Positions 54,918 to 64,000 of a stretch of DNA of 64,000 bases are shown here, in pieces. The DNA lies in contig NZ_JACHEG010000001.1 in assembly GCF_014201355.1 (NCBI RefSeq), positions 434,001 through 498,000 of the forward strand. The letters are read 5' to 3'. This stretch comes from Aliirhizobium wenxiniae (GTDB taxonomy: Bacteria > Pseudomonadota > Alphaproteobacteria > Rhizobiales > Rhizobiaceae). Position 1 is the first letter of the stretch. Every line of letters begins with the position of its first letter. A program made the translations under genes and the position numbers. The notes below the pieces were generated by a model, which saw nothing but the letters and a program-made list of their open reading frames with translations, had not been told where the DNA came from and searched no databases.

Positions 54918-55697
54918 TTACAAGGTTTCGGCGATCAGCCCCTCATAGACGGAATAGATGGCGAGGAAGTCGGCCGCTTTCAAGCTCGCTCCGCCGATCA
55001 ATGCACCGTCGACATTGGCGATGCCCATCAGCACCTCGGCATTGCCCGGCTTGACCGAACCACCATAAAGAATCCGCATCTTCTTGCCTTCCTCGCCGAA
55101 GCGCTTGGTGAGTTCGGAGCGCATAAAGGCATGTGCAACGGCAATGTCCTCGTTCGTCGGGGTCAGTCCCGATCCGATCGCCCACACTGGCTCATAGGCG
55201 ATGACGGTATTTTCAGCCGTCGCGCCATCCGGGATGGAGCCGTCCAGCTGCCGCTTCAGCACGTCGAGCGTCTGGTAGCTGTCGCGCTCGCCGGCGGTCT
55301 CGCCGATGCAGATGATCGCCGTAAGGTCCGCCTGATAGGCAGCAACGGCCTTGTCGCGAACGAGATGGTCCGTTTCAGCGTGATCCGTGCGGCGCTCGGA
55401 ATGGCCGAGAATGACATGAGTTCCGAAGCAATCGGCAATCATCTCGGCGGAGATATCGCCGGTATGCGCGCCCGAAACCTTCTGATGGCAATCCTGTGCG
55501 CCGATCATCAGGGGGCTATCCGTGCAAAGCGCCGTCGCGACATAAAGAAGCGTCACCGGCGGGCAGATCAGCGCGTCAACACGATCAGCCAGCGGGCCAA
55601 CTACACCCTCGGCCATGGCCTTGATTTCCCCGAGCGCGTCCCGCGTGCCGTTCATCTTCCAGTTTCCAGCCACGAGCGGGCGAACGTCTGGGGTCAT
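54918..55697 (-). CDS. tpiA: Triose-phosphate isomerase TpiA
   Basis: This 259-residue TIM barrel interconverts dihydroxyacetone phosphate and glyceraldehyde-3-phosphate. The catalytic Lys is in AGNWKMNG, the His in VILGHSERR, the Glu in AYEPVWAIG, and the phosphate loop is [11 protein letters not shown] and GALIGGASL. The ATG has GGAGGA upstream. The divergent neighbour commonly seen in other rhizobia, ppiD, lies instead 9 kb away on the other side of pyrG, suggesting local rearrangement. Confidence 0.97.
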   Translation of the reverse strand: MTPDVRPLVAGNWKMNGTRDALGEIKAMAEGVVGPLADRVDALICPPVTLLYVATALCTDSPLMIGAQDCHQKVSGAHTGDISAEMIADCFGTHVILGHSERRTDHAETDHLVRDKAVAAYQADLTAIICIGETAGERDSYQTLDVLKRQLDGSIPDGATAENTVIAYEPVWAIGSGLTPTNEDIAVAHAFMRSELTKRFGEEGKKMRILYGGSVKPGNAEVLMGIANVDGALIGGASLKAADFLAIYSVYEGLIAETL

Positions 55698-55932
55698 CGG
55701 CGGTATCCTCCTCTAATTGTCGACGACCTCGAAACAAGATCGCAATCATCGCATGCAAAATCCGGCCACCCGGAAATTCGGCCTCTTTCGTACGCTGAAA
55801 AATGACCGTGATTCAAGCGCTTGCTTCAAAAGCCGCCGCCTTCCAGTCACGCGAAGTGACAAAACAAGGAAGCCCTTGATGAAATTCAATCGGTTGAGCG
55901 CCGTTACAGATCGATTTAACTGCGCATTCCAC

Positions 55933-56832
55933 CTAATTTCGAGCAGTCAGCACGAAATTGAGCACCTTGCGCCAGTCCACCATCCGGATCGGCGTTCCAT
56001 GTCCTCCGGTCTGAAAAAGGCTGAATCGCGCGGGATAGTTTGACGCGCGCAATCCGCGAAAAATCTTCTCCTGGTCTTCCGCCTTGTAGACGCTGTCGGC
56101 GCTGCCATGGCCGAAATAAATCGGCAGCTTGAGCTTTGCGTAAGGCGTTCCGGCAAGCCCCGCATCCGGCGGGCCGCCGAGCAGAACCATGCCGCCGAGA
56201 TAACGGACGGTTTCCCTGTCGCGCACGATGTTCTGGCAGATGATCCCGCCCATCGAGGCGCAGGCGAGAATGACCGGACGCCCTCCCGATTGTTCGAAAG
56301 CGTAGCGCACCAATGCACCGACATCGGCTGCCCCTTTTTCGTCGAAGGACTTCACGCTGACCGAATAATAGGTGCCGCCATTGCGAGCGCTGAGGTTCTT
56401 CAGCCGGTTGAAATTGCCGCCGAACGAATAGTCGTTGACGCCGAGGCGGCGATCTCCGCCACGCCCATGGATGAAGATCACGGCAAAGCGTTCGCCGGAA
56501 GACGGTCCAACCCGCGTCACGTCCACATTGCGGCTGCCAAGCGTCAGCGTCTCGTTTTCTTGGCTCCGGCGAACGGAAAGATCGACATAGGCGCCGCGCA
56601 CCCGCCGTTCCGGTTCCTGGTCGCGTTCGTTGATGTCGCGAAGCTCGTTATAGTCCATCACCTCGTAAGCGCCGCCATCGTCGCTCTTCAGCACCTTGTA
56701 GCTGGAAAACAGGTCGTCCTTGAAAGGCGGGATCGGTCCTTCCTGTGCCATAACGACGTCACCGGTCGATGATATCAAGATCGCAAGAAGCGTGGCAAAA
56801 ATGAAATGAACTGTGGACATGCGGGGTTTCAT
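55933..56832 (-). CDS. Secreted alpha/beta serine hydrolase
   Basis: The 299-residue protein has a signal peptide (MKPRMSTVHFIFATLLAILISSTGDVVMAQ) and an alpha/beta-hydrolase core: VIFIHGRGGDRR (oxyanion strand), nucleophile elbow CASMGG with Ser, acid in GHGSADSVYKAED and His in FQTGGHGTPI. The elbow is A-S-M-G rather than classical G-x-S-x-G, but the triad order is intact. It may hydrolyse an ester or peptide in the periplasm; the substrate is unknown. AAGGA precedes the ATG at 56832. It is divergent from parE. Confidence 0.8.
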   Translation of the reverse strand: MKPRMSTVHFIFATLLAILISSTGDVVMAQEGPIPPFKDDLFSSYKVLKSDDGGAYEVMDYNELRDINERDQEPERRVRGAYVDLSVRRSQENETLTLGSRNVDVTRVGPSSGERFAVIFIHGRGGDRRLGVNDYSFGGNFNRLKNLSARNGGTYYSVSVKSFDEKGAADVGALVRYAFEQSGGRPVILACASMGGIICQNIVRDRETVRYLGGMVLLGGPPDAGLAGTPYAKLKLPIYFGHGSADSVYKAEDQEKIFRGLRASNYPARFSLFQTGGHGTPIRMVDWRKVLNFVLTARN

Positions 56833-57015
56833 TGAGGTCCTTCGGTCTTGAAAGCTTGCCATGGCAGGGTCTAGCTAGCATTGCTGGCAGCAAAGGCCGC
56901 GCGCGCGGCATCGCGAAAAAGCCGGTTTTCTGGCAGAATCGCAAGTGATTCGAAACAATATGAGACGGGTATGGCTTCCTCCTCGGCACCTCGGCAGGCA
57001 GCAGTGAAAGACCAG

Positions 57016-59100
57016 ATGGACGACAATAACAACGATCTTTTCGGTGATCCCTCGGCGAATGCCCAACCGGTGACGACCCAGCCGGCGACCGCAAAACCGG
57101 TCGCGGCTGCGCCGGCACCCGCCATTGCCGCCGAACCGTCCACGCCCCGCCCAGCCCCGCTCAAGAGCGGCGGCGAAGATTACGGCGCCTCGTCGATCCG
57201 TGTTCTCGAAGGTCTCGAACCGGTGCGCATGCGCCCGGGCATGTATATCGGCGGCACCGACGAAAAGGCGCTGCACCATCTGTTTGCCGAAGTCATCGAC
57301 AACTCGATGGACGAAGCGGTAGCCGGTCACGCCAATTTCATCGAAGTTCATCTCGATGCCGAAGGCTTCCTCACCGTTTCCGATAACGGTCGCGGCATTC
57401 CGGTGGAAAACCATCCGCAGGTTCCCGGCAAGTCGACGCTCGAAGTCATCATGACCAAGCTGCATGCCGGCGGCAAGTTCGATGGCGACGCCTATGAGAC
57501 CTCCGGCGGTCTGCACGGCGTCGGCGTCTCGGTCGTCAATGCGCTGTCGGATGTGCTCGAAGTCGAAGTCGCCCGCAATCGCAAGCTCTATCGCCAGACC
57601 TTTTCCCGCGGCGTGCCGCAGGGCGGCCTGCAGGAACTCGGCGATGTGCATAACCGCCGCGGCACCCGCGTGCGTTTCCATCCCGACCCGCAGATTTTTG
57701 GCGAGCGCGCCAGGTTCGAGGCCGGCCGCATTTTCCGTATGGCCCGCTCAAAGGCCTATCTCTTCGGCGGCGTGGAAATCCGCTGGAGCTGCGATCCGGG
57801 CGTCGTGCCGGAAGGCGGCGAGATCCCGGACAAGGCCGTCTTCCACTTTCCGGGTGGTTTGAAGGATTATCTGGCCGCAACGCTCGGCAAGGATTTCACC
57901 GTCACCCGCGAGATCTTCTCCGGTCGCACGGAAAAGACCGGCGGTCATGGCGCCATGGAATGGGCGATCACCTGGTATGGCGGCGATCCGCAGCTTCATT
58001 CCTATTGCAACACCATTCCGACCCAGGAAGGCGGCACGCATGAGGCCGGCCTGCGCATTGCGCTGACCAAGGGCCTGAAGAACTACGCCGAACTGACCCA
58101 GAACAAGCGCGCCAAGGAAATCACCACCGACGACGTGATGATTTCGGCTGTCGGCATGCTCTCGGTCTTCATCCGCGAACCGGAATTCGTCGGCCAGACC
58201 AAGGACAAGCTCGCCACTGTCGAGGCGCAACGTCTTGTCGAAAACACGCTGCGCGATCCTTTCGACCATTATCTCGCCGGCAACCCTGCCGAAGCTGCAA
58301 AGCTGCTCGACTGGGTGATCGAACGCGCCGAAGAGCGCCTGCGTCGCCGCAAGGAAAAGGAAGTCAACCGCAAGACCGCGGTACGCAAGCTGCGTCTGCC
58401 CGGCAAGCTGGCCGACTGCTCGCAGAATACCGCCGAGGGCGCGGAACTGTTCATCGTCGAGGGTGACTCGGCAGGTGGCTCGGCCAAACAGGGGCGCAAC
58501 CGAACCAATCAGGCGATTCTTCCCCTGCGCGGCAAGATCTTGAACGTCGGTTCCGCCAGCCGTGAAAAGCTCTCTGCCAACCAGCAGATCGCCGATCTGG
58601 TGCAGGCGCTCGGCTGCGGCACGCGTTCGAAATACCGAGAGGAAGACCTTCGTTACGAGCGCGTCATCATCATGACCGATGCCGACGTCGACGGTGCCCA
58701 CATTGCTTCGCTGCTGATCACCTTCTTCTATCAGGAAATGCCGGAACTGATCCGCGGCAACCATCTCTACCTGGCGGTACCGCCGCTCTATGTCATCCGT
58801 CAGGGTGGCAAGACGGTCTATGCCCGCGACGACGCCCACCGTGCCGAACTGATGGAAACCGTCTTCAAGAACAAGAAGGTCGAGATCGGACGCTTCAAAG
58901 GTCTTGGCGAGATGATGGCCGCGCAGCTGAAGGAAACCACCATGGATCCGGCCAAGCGCACGCTGCTGCGCGTCGATATCGATGAGGTCGATTTCGAAGG
59001 CACCCGCGAGGCGGTCGACAATCTGATGGGCACGAGGGCCGAAGCACGCTTCCGCTTCATCCAGGAACGCGCGGCTTTTGCCGAAAATCTCGATATCTGA
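57016..59100 (+). CDS. parE: DNA topoisomerase IV subunit B ParE
   Basis: The 694-residue ATPase subunit of topoisomerase IV decatenates daughter chromosomes. GHKL motifs EVIDNSMDEA, SDNGRGIPV and GGLHGVGVSVVNALS are followed by the transducer and TOPRIM domain (FIVEGDSAGGSAKQGR, IIMTDADVDGAHI). The C-terminus GRFKGLGEMMAAQLKETTMDPAKRTLLRV is ParE-like rather than GyrB. An Ala/Pro/Thr-rich N-terminal segment of about 45 residues precedes the ATPase domain. The ATG at 57016 (MDDNNNDLFGDP) gives the family start; in-frame ATG 56971 and GTG 57004 are alternatives, and no start has a strong ribosome-binding site. Confidence 0.93.
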   Translation: MDDNNNDLFGDPSANAQPVTTQPATAKPVAAAPAPAIAAEPSTPRPAPLKSGGEDYGASSIRVLEGLEPVRMRPGMYIGGTDEKALHHLFAEVIDNSMDEAVAGHANFIEVHLDAEGFLTVSDNGRGIPVENHPQVPGKSTLEVIMTKLHAGGKFDGDAYETSGGLHGVGVSVVNALSDVLEVEVARNRKLYRQTFSRGVPQGGLQELGDVHNRRGTRVRFHPDPQIFGERARFEAGRIFRMARSKAYLFGGVEIRWSCDPGVVPEGGEIPDKAVFHFPGGLKDYLAATLGKDFTVTREIFSGRTEKTGGHGAMEWAITWYGGDPQLHSYCNTIPTQEGGTHEAGLRIALTKGLKNYAELTQNKRAKEITTDDVMISAVGMLSVFIREPEFVGQTKDKLATVEAQRLVENTLRDPFDHYLAGNPAEAAKLLDWVIERAEERLRRRKEKEVNRKTAVRKLRLPGKLADCSQNTAEGAELFIVEGDSAGGSAKQGRNRTNQAILPLRGKILNVGSASREKLSANQQIADLVQALGCGTRSKYREEDLRYERVIIMTDADVDGAHIASLLITFFYQEMPELIRGNHLYLAVPPLYVIRQGGKTVYARDDAHRAELMETVFKNKKVEIGRFKGLGEMMAAQLKETTMDPAKRTLLRVDIDEVDFEGTREAVDNLMGTRAEARFRFIQERAAFAENLDI

Positions 59101-59175
59101 CGCTATCGGGAAAGGAGAGGATTGCGCGACAGGGCGCGGCATGCTTCACCGGAAAGATCGTTTTCGATCATCTGA

Positions 59176-60039
59176 ATGAAGCACCCCGCCATGAAGCAGA
59201 TCCTCTCAATCCAGTCCCATGTCGCCTATGGTTATGTGGGAAATCGCGCTGCCACGCTCCCCCTGCAGCGCCTCGGGCATGAAGTCACCGTCATCAACAC
59301 GGTGCAGTTCTCCAACCACACCGGTTATCTGAAATGGACTGGCGAGGTGTTTTCCGCCGCCCATATCGAGAGCATTATTGAGGGGCTGGAAAGCCTTGGA
59401 GCGCTGCAGAAGATGGATGCGCTTCTGACCGGTTATCTCGGCGACCCGGCGATCGGCGAAATCATCCTCTCGGTTCTCGACCGACTGCCTGAAGGAACGC
59501 GCTGGCTCTGTGATCCGGTCATGGGTGATGTCGGCCGCGGCTTTTTCGTCCGCCCCGGCATTCCCGACTATTTCCGCCAGAAGGCGCTCGCCCGCGCCTC
59601 GATCATCACCCCGAACCAGTTCGAGCTGGAATATCTCGCTGGCCGCCAGATCCTGACACTCGACGACGCCCGCAAGGCCTGTCGGATGATCCATGAGATG
59701 GGCCCTGAAACGGTGCTTCTCACCTCACTGATCCATGACGGCACGCGCGACGACGAAATCCAGATGCTGGCATCGTCGAAATCGGGCGAGCAGTTCCTCG
59801 CCACCACGCCGCGCCTTAAATTCGATCCGGCACCGAACGGCGCAGGTGACTGCACCTCGGCGCTTTTCCTCGGCCACATCCTGTCCGGCGCACCGCTAGA
59901 TCAGGCGCTGTCGAAAACCGCCTCCAGCATTTTCGCGCTGTTCGAAAAGACGCTTGCCGCCGGAAGACGCGAACTCAACATGATTGCCGCACAGGACGAC
60001 TTCGCCCGTCCTGCGCCTTTGGCGGTGATGACGCTTTAA
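59176..60039 (+). CDS. pdxY: Pyridoxal kinase PdxY
   Basis: The 287-residue ribokinase-like enzyme phosphorylates pyridoxal in B6 salvage. ILSIQSHVAYGYVGNRAATLPLQRLGHEV binds substrate, ALLTGYLGD and DPVMGDVGRGFFV follow, and the catalytic Asp lies in PNGAGDCTSALFLG. An in-frame ATG at 59191 (MKQILSIQSHV) is an alternative start closer to the family. It overlaps the phytochrome gene 3' to 3' by 4 nt. The MocR-type regulator near the left end could in principle control B6 genes, but no operator was recognised here. Confidence 0.95.
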   Translation: MKHPAMKQILSIQSHVAYGYVGNRAATLPLQRLGHEVTVINTVQFSNHTGYLKWTGEVFSAAHIESIIEGLESLGALQKMDALLTGYLGDPAIGEIILSVLDRLPEGTRWLCDPVMGDVGRGFFVRPGIPDYFRQKALARASIITPNQFELEYLAGRQILTLDDARKACRMIHEMGPETVLLTSLIHDGTRDDEIQMLASSKSGEQFLATTPRLKFDPAPNGAGDCTSALFLGHILSGAPLDQALSKTASSIFALFEKTLAAGRRELNMIAAQDDFARPAPLAVMTL

Positions 60040-62582
60040 CGGGTCTCAAGCAGCTTGGTGACGGCGGAGATCAAGGCCTCCGCCTCATAAGGCTTGCGGA
60101 CGATCGGCGCGGTCAGATTGGCCGGAATGATCGAACGGTCGGTATATCCGGTGGCAAAGATGAAGGGCACACCGCGCCGCACCAGTTCCTCGGCGATCGG
60201 AAGCGACGTGCCTGACCCAAGATTGACATCGAGGATCGCGACGTCGGGGGTAAATCCCTTAAGCCTGCGCAACGCTTCTGAAACCGAAGGCGCCGTCGTC
60301 ACCTTGTTGATCCCGTGTTCCGCCAGCATGGATTCGACATCAGCCGCAATCAGCATCTGGTCCTCGACCAGCAGGAATTCCTTCTCCGCCAGATGAGGCG
60401 TCTCGAGCCTTCCCGTTTCGGCAGCCTCTACATCGCCAATGTGAATAGTCGTGACATCGTCATCGCCATGCAGATGTTTCGACGGCACGACGAAACGTGC
60501 CTCTATGCCTGTCTCGGGATAACTCACCTCTGCCGCGCCTTCGAGCTCGTAAGGAATACTGCGGCCGATCAGAACACTGCCGAAGCCACTTCGGCTCGGT
60601 GGCTTTACCGCAGGCCCGCCACTTTCGATCCAGCTCAGCTCGCAAGCCCCCGTTTCGAGCCTTTTCCACCGAACATCGAGCCTGCCGCCCGGCACCGAGA
60701 GCGATCCGTATTTGGCGGCATTGGTCGACATTTCATGCAGGACCAGCGCCATGACCGAGAATGCCCGGCTGTCCAGCCAGACGCGCGGGCCTTCCAGCGC
60801 CACGGACCGAGTGCCCTCCATATAGGGGCGCAGTTCCGCCTCCAGGAGATCCAGCAGCGAACCGCCATCACCGCCGCGCACCACCTGGTCATGCGCGAAA
60901 GCCAGCGCCTGAATGCGTCCCTTCAGCGAACCGACATAATCGGAAAGGCTGCGCCCGCTTTCGACAGGATGGCCGACAAGAGCCTTGATGATCGAAAGGA
61001 TGTTCTTGACCCGGTGATTGAGTTCCTCGTTGAGCATCCGCTGGCGCACGTCCGCCTTGCCGCGTTCCTCGGCCAGCATTTCGTTGTGATGCAACACGAT
61101 CTCGACGAGAACCGCGCGAATAGCTTCACCGATCTCCCGGTCGCTGTCGGTCCAGGGCTGGGCCTGCAGCCTGACGGTTTCCTTCCAGATGGCGAAGCTC
61201 TTGCGCGGTGTCAGCCGGTCGCCCATCGGGCCGGTCACATAGGACTTGTCCGGATTGCCCGCCCAGTCCAGCGTCTGCACCACTTCCTTGCGGAAGAAGA
61301 AGAGATAGTCCTTCGGCCGCTGCGAAAGCGGTATGGCGAGCACCCCGCAGGCATCGTCGGGTGAAATGCCGGATTGCGGAATGGCATGCGAAAGCTGAAA
61401 GGTCGACCAGACCTTGCCGCCAGTCAGCCCGCCGATCTCGTCCGCCAATTCTCCGATCATCTCGAGTGGCGGTGTGCTCCCCTGGCTTGACCAGACGCCA
61501 TCCAGCCACAGGCCGACCCCGTCGCACGGCAGCATGGTCGAGAAAGCCTCAAGCGACCCCCGCAGCAGCAGGCTGATGTCGCGATGATGCGAAGCTTCCT
61601 GCAGGAACCGGTCGAGCGACCGACGTGCAACGCTTGCAGTCTCGTGCAGTTCCTTCTGCCTGAGCGCCGAAAGATGCAGCGAGAAGAACTCGCCGAACGT
61701 TTCCGCCGCTACCCGCTGCGGCATGGACAGGATTTTCGGCGAATAGTGATGGCATGCGATCAGGCCCCAGAGTTCGCCATCGACCACGATCGAGATCGAC
61801 ATCGAAGCGCCGACGCCCATGTTGCGCAGATATTCGCAATGGATCGGCGAAACGCTGCGCAAATGTGCGAAGGAAAGATCGAGCGGCTGGTTGTCCTCAT
61901 CCAGTTCAGGCACGATCGGCACACGCTGATAATTGGCGTCACAGATCACCCTGATCGTGTTCTTGATGTAGAGCGCCCTCGCCTGTACCGGGATATCGCC
62001 GGCCGGAAAATACTGGCCACGAAAACTCTCCAGATCGCGTCTCTTGTATTCGCTGATGACCTTGCCGGAGCCATCCTGCTCGAAACGGTAGACCATGACC
62101 CGGTCATAACCGAGCATCGCATACATCAGCCTTGTAGCGCTCTGCACCAGCCGGTCGAGACTGGAAACGTTGCGGATCCGGCTGATCAGCATGCGGGCCA
62201 CTTCGAGTGGCTGGTCAGTATCATTGGATGCCGGCTCGAATTCGAGGATCACTTTTTCGCCATTGCGGTGAAGCGCAATATCCATGACAGGACCCGAAGC
62301 AAGGCGCAAAGCATGCCGCAGGGCGGGCCGGGCAGGATCGTCGGATGTCGCGAGCGCGTTGCGCAGCGTATGTGCAACATCGCCACCCAAGACCGTTTCA
62401 AGCCTTTCGCCGATCACGGGAGATGTGAGCCCCAACATCTCTGCCAGATTGGCGGAATGCTGCAGGATGACGGAACCGACGCCGTCACAGACCATCATGC
62501 AACCATGCGGCTGAATGGAGCCGGGAATATGAATGGGTTCACGGTCGCAGTTGGTTAGGTTGACCGCTTCAGTCTGACGCAT
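60036..62582 (-). CDS. Agp2-like bacteriophytochrome with HWE histidine kinase and receiver
   Basis: This 848-residue light sensor has PAS-GAF-PHY modules. The N-terminal NCDREPIHIPGSIQPHG carries the biliverdin-binding Cys12. The GAF part has YFPAGDIPVQARALY (PASDIP region, Ser to Gly) and LRSVSPIHCEYLRNMGV, and the PHY tongue PRKSFAIWKETVR is intact. An HWE-type kinase (NEELNHRVKNILSIIKAL, phosphoacceptor His) and a C-terminal receiver (LLVEDQMLIAADVESML, phosphoacceptor Asp in ILDVNLGSG, KPY) follow. The layout matches AtBphP2/Agp2 bathy-phytochromes as remembered. AAGGGA precedes the ATG. No heme oxygenase gene is nearby. Confidence 0.92.
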   Translation of the reverse strand: MRQTEAVNLTNCDREPIHIPGSIQPHGCMMVCDGVGSVILQHSANLAEMLGLTSPVIGERLETVLGGDVAHTLRNALATSDDPARPALRHALRLASGPVMDIALHRNGEKVILEFEPASNDTDQPLEVARMLISRIRNVSSLDRLVQSATRLMYAMLGYDRVMVYRFEQDGSGKVISEYKRRDLESFRGQYFPAGDIPVQARALYIKNTIRVICDANYQRVPIVPELDEDNQPLDLSFAHLRSVSPIHCEYLRNMGVGASMSISIVVDGELWGLIACHHYSPKILSMPQRVAAETFGEFFSLHLSALRQKELHETASVARRSLDRFLQEASHHRDISLLLRGSLEAFSTMLPCDGVGLWLDGVWSSQGSTPPLEMIGELADEIGGLTGGKVWSTFQLSHAIPQSGISPDDACGVLAIPLSQRPKDYLFFFRKEVVQTLDWAGNPDKSYVTGPMGDRLTPRKSFAIWKETVRLQAQPWTDSDREIGEAIRAVLVEIVLHHNEMLAEERGKADVRQRMLNEELNHRVKNILSIIKALVGHPVESGRSLSDYVGSLKGRIQALAFAHDQVVRGGDGGSLLDLLEAELRPYMEGTRSVALEGPRVWLDSRAFSVMALVLHEMSTNAAKYGSLSVPGGRLDVRWKRLETGACELSWIESGGPAVKPPSRSGFGSVLIGRSIPYELEGAAEVSYPETGIEARFVVPSKHLHGDDDVTTIHIGDVEAAETGRLETPHLAEKEFLLVEDQMLIAADVESMLAEHGINKVTTAPSVSEALRRLKGFTPDVAILDVNLGSGTSLPIAEELVRRGVPFIFATGYTDRSIIPANLTAPIVRKPYEAEALISAVTKLLETR

Positions 62583-62836
62583 CAATTTTCCCTTGAAGCT
62601 CCCGTCCTGCCAATGGCACACATGGCTCCTATTTTCCGGCGCGCCTATCTAAAGACCCGCAAGCTGTTTAAAACATACCCGTGTTAAATGGAGCGGCATC
62701 GCCAATTGGCAATTTCATATTTCTATCGCATCTAAGCGTTACCGCAAGTAAGGAAGTAGCGTTTTAATGAATCGGTGCGAAGCTTGTTTTCACGACCTTC
62801 TCTGGCCATATAGGAGCCAGATTTAGACAGGAATTG

Positions 62837-64000
62837 ATGGTGAACCGCAGCAGCAATCGAAAAGGCAGCGCCGAGCCTCGTTGGCTTGGCCCCGTTAGCC
62901 CGAACAGGGTTGCCCTGATCTCACCGATTTCGGCTGCGCGCTGGCTACTGATCATTGTAGCTGCCGCCGCCATTTATTTCTTTCACGGCTTCATGGTTCC
63001 GGTACTTGCTGCCCTGGTGATCGGCTTTGCCAGCTGGCCACTCTACCGGCGCCTGCTGACCCATGTCGGCGGCAACACCACGATCGGTGCAACGCTGGCG
63101 ATTATCTTCATCGTTCTCTTCATCGTCATCCCGATCAGCATCGGTGCATCCTACGCCGCCAGGGAAATCGCTGACTGGTTCCGCTGGGCCGTCGAGGTCA
63201 ACCGCAACGGCGCGCCTCCACCGGGCTGGATTATCGGCCTGCCCTTTGCCGGAGAATGGCTCGGCACTCAATGGACCCGCCATATCGGCGCTCCCGGTGC
63301 TGTCGGGGAACTTGCGCAGCTAATCAGCGGCGCCAATATCGGTGCAATCTATCATGGCGTGCTTGTGGCCGGAAACAGCGCCTTCCACATCATGCTGACG
63401 TTACTGTTCATGCTGATCGCGCTGTTTTTCGTTTATCGCGACGGCGCTTCCTTCAGCGGCCAGATCGACCTTCTGGGCGAGCGGATTTTTCCGACACGCT
63501 GGGAACGGATCTCTCGCGTCGTGCCTGCCACGATAAGCTCCACCGTTACCGGCATGACGCTGATCGCCATCGGTGAAGGCATCGTGCTCGGTATCGCCTA
63601 CTGGATCGCCGGCGTTCCCTCGCCCGTCACATTCGGCGTGCTTACCGGCATCATGGCTCTCATTCCGGGTGGCGCGCCGCTATCCTTCACGCTGGTATCG
63701 GCTTACCTCGTCGCCAATGGCTCCTATGTTGCAGGCGCCGGCCTGTTCATCTGGGGCAGTGTCGAACTTTTCATCGTCGACAAGACATTGCGCCCCCGCC
63801 TTGTCGGAGGCCCGATCAAGCTGCCCTTCCTGCCGACATTTTTCGGCCTTGTCGGCGGCGTCAAGACCATGGGTTTTCTCGGCCTGTTCATCGGACCGGT
63901 ACTCATGGCCCTCGTCGTATCGATCTGGCGCGAGTGGATTCGCGAGGTCAAGATCGCCGATGTAACAGAGGCGGAACAGCCCTCTGATCCCGAGGTAGTG
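62837..64000 (+). CDS. AI-2E-family membrane protein, truncated by the window edge
   Basis: An uninterrupted frame of 388 codons runs to the last base of the window. It has multiple TM helices of the AI-2E/PerM-type transporter family: WLLIIVAAAAIYFFHGFMVPVLAALVIGFASWPLYRRL at the start, FFVYRDG, then GIVLGIAYWIAGVPSPVTFGVLTGIMALIPGGAPLSF and DKTLRPRLVGGPIKLPFLPTFFGLVGGVKTMGFLGLFIGPVL. The family name comes from TqsA, but many members move Na+ or other solutes. AGGA precedes the ATG by a few bases. The C-terminus is not visible. Confidence 0.9.
   Translation, partial: MVNRSSNRKGSAEPRWLGPVSPNRVALISPISAARWLLIIVAAAAIYFFHGFMVPVLAALVIGFASWPLYRRLLTHVGGNTTIGATLAIIFIVLFIVIPISIGASYAAREIADWFRWAVEVNRNGAPPPGWIIGLPFAGEWLGTQWTRHIGAPGAVGELAQLISGANIGAIYHGVLVAGNSAFHIMLTLLFMLIALFFVYRDGASFSGQIDLLGERIFPTRWERISRVVPATISSTVTGMTLIAIGEGIVLGIAYWIAGVPSPVTFGVLTGIMALIPGGAPLSFTLVSAYLVANGSYVAGAGLFIWGSVELFIVDKTLRPRLVGGPIKLPFLPTFFGLVGGVKTMGFLGLFIGPVLMALVVSIWREWIREVKIADVTEAEQPSDPEVV

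Overview
The window looks like a chromosomal segment of a Rhizobiaceae-type alphaproteobacterium (Rhizobium/Agrobacterium relatives). It is GC-rich with strong third-position GC. It carries alphaproteobacterial signatures: phosphatidylcholine synthase, an IalB-family protein, several DUF1127/DUF6074/DUF502-type small families, an Agp2-like bacteriophytochrome with an HWE kinase, and a two-palindrome intergenic mosaic element like rhizobial RIMEs. No phage, transposase, integrase or CRISPR array was seen, so it reads as core chromosome with a few accessory patches.

Layout. 0-8 kb: purine synthesis (purQ, purL) interrupted by a lipoprotein, a DUF1127 protein and a divergent MocR-type regulator; then bolA, a Lys/Arg-rich small protein, grxD and a Bcr/CflA-type exporter. 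8-12.5 kb: IalB-like periplasmic protein, an orphan peptide-binding protein, a FrnE/DsbA-like oxidoreductase and an EamA permease. 12.5-13.15 kb: a gene-free, hairpin-rich stretch. 13-23.4 kb: mfd-sdhE divergent from recG, then glmU-glmS-DUF502. 23.5-28.3 kb: a complete nucleoside-type ABC importer (ATPase, two permeases, BMP-family binding protein). 28.4-32.4 kb: pcs, a UbiH-type hydroxylase, an AEC carrier and a CcdA-like protein. 32.5-37.4 kb: tRNA-Lys(TTT), three very small proteins, a MacAB-like efflux operon and a DUF6074 protein; two sites here resemble EcfG general-stress promoters.

37.4-43.7 kb is the most unusual part. A translationally coupled pair encodes a FecR-TPR-outer-membrane-barrel fusion protein and a CHASE2 class III nucleotidyl cyclase. 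Divergent from it is a three-TM protein resembling the Pycsar effector PycTM. Together they could form a sensor (outer membrane/periplasm), cyclic-nucleotide producer and membrane effector. This is an inference from neighbourhood and topology.

43.8-64 kb: DUF486, then ppiD-trpD-trpC-moaC-moeA, a photolyase and a ketopantoate-reductase-like protein; convergent pyrG, secG and tpiA; a secreted serine hydrolase; divergent parE and pdxY; an Agp2-like bathy-phytochrome; and a truncated AI-2E-family membrane protein running off the end. Many genes are tightly packed with ATGA/TGATG overlaps, and three convergent gene pairs overlap at their 3' ends. All family assignments are from reading the sequence; no searches were run.
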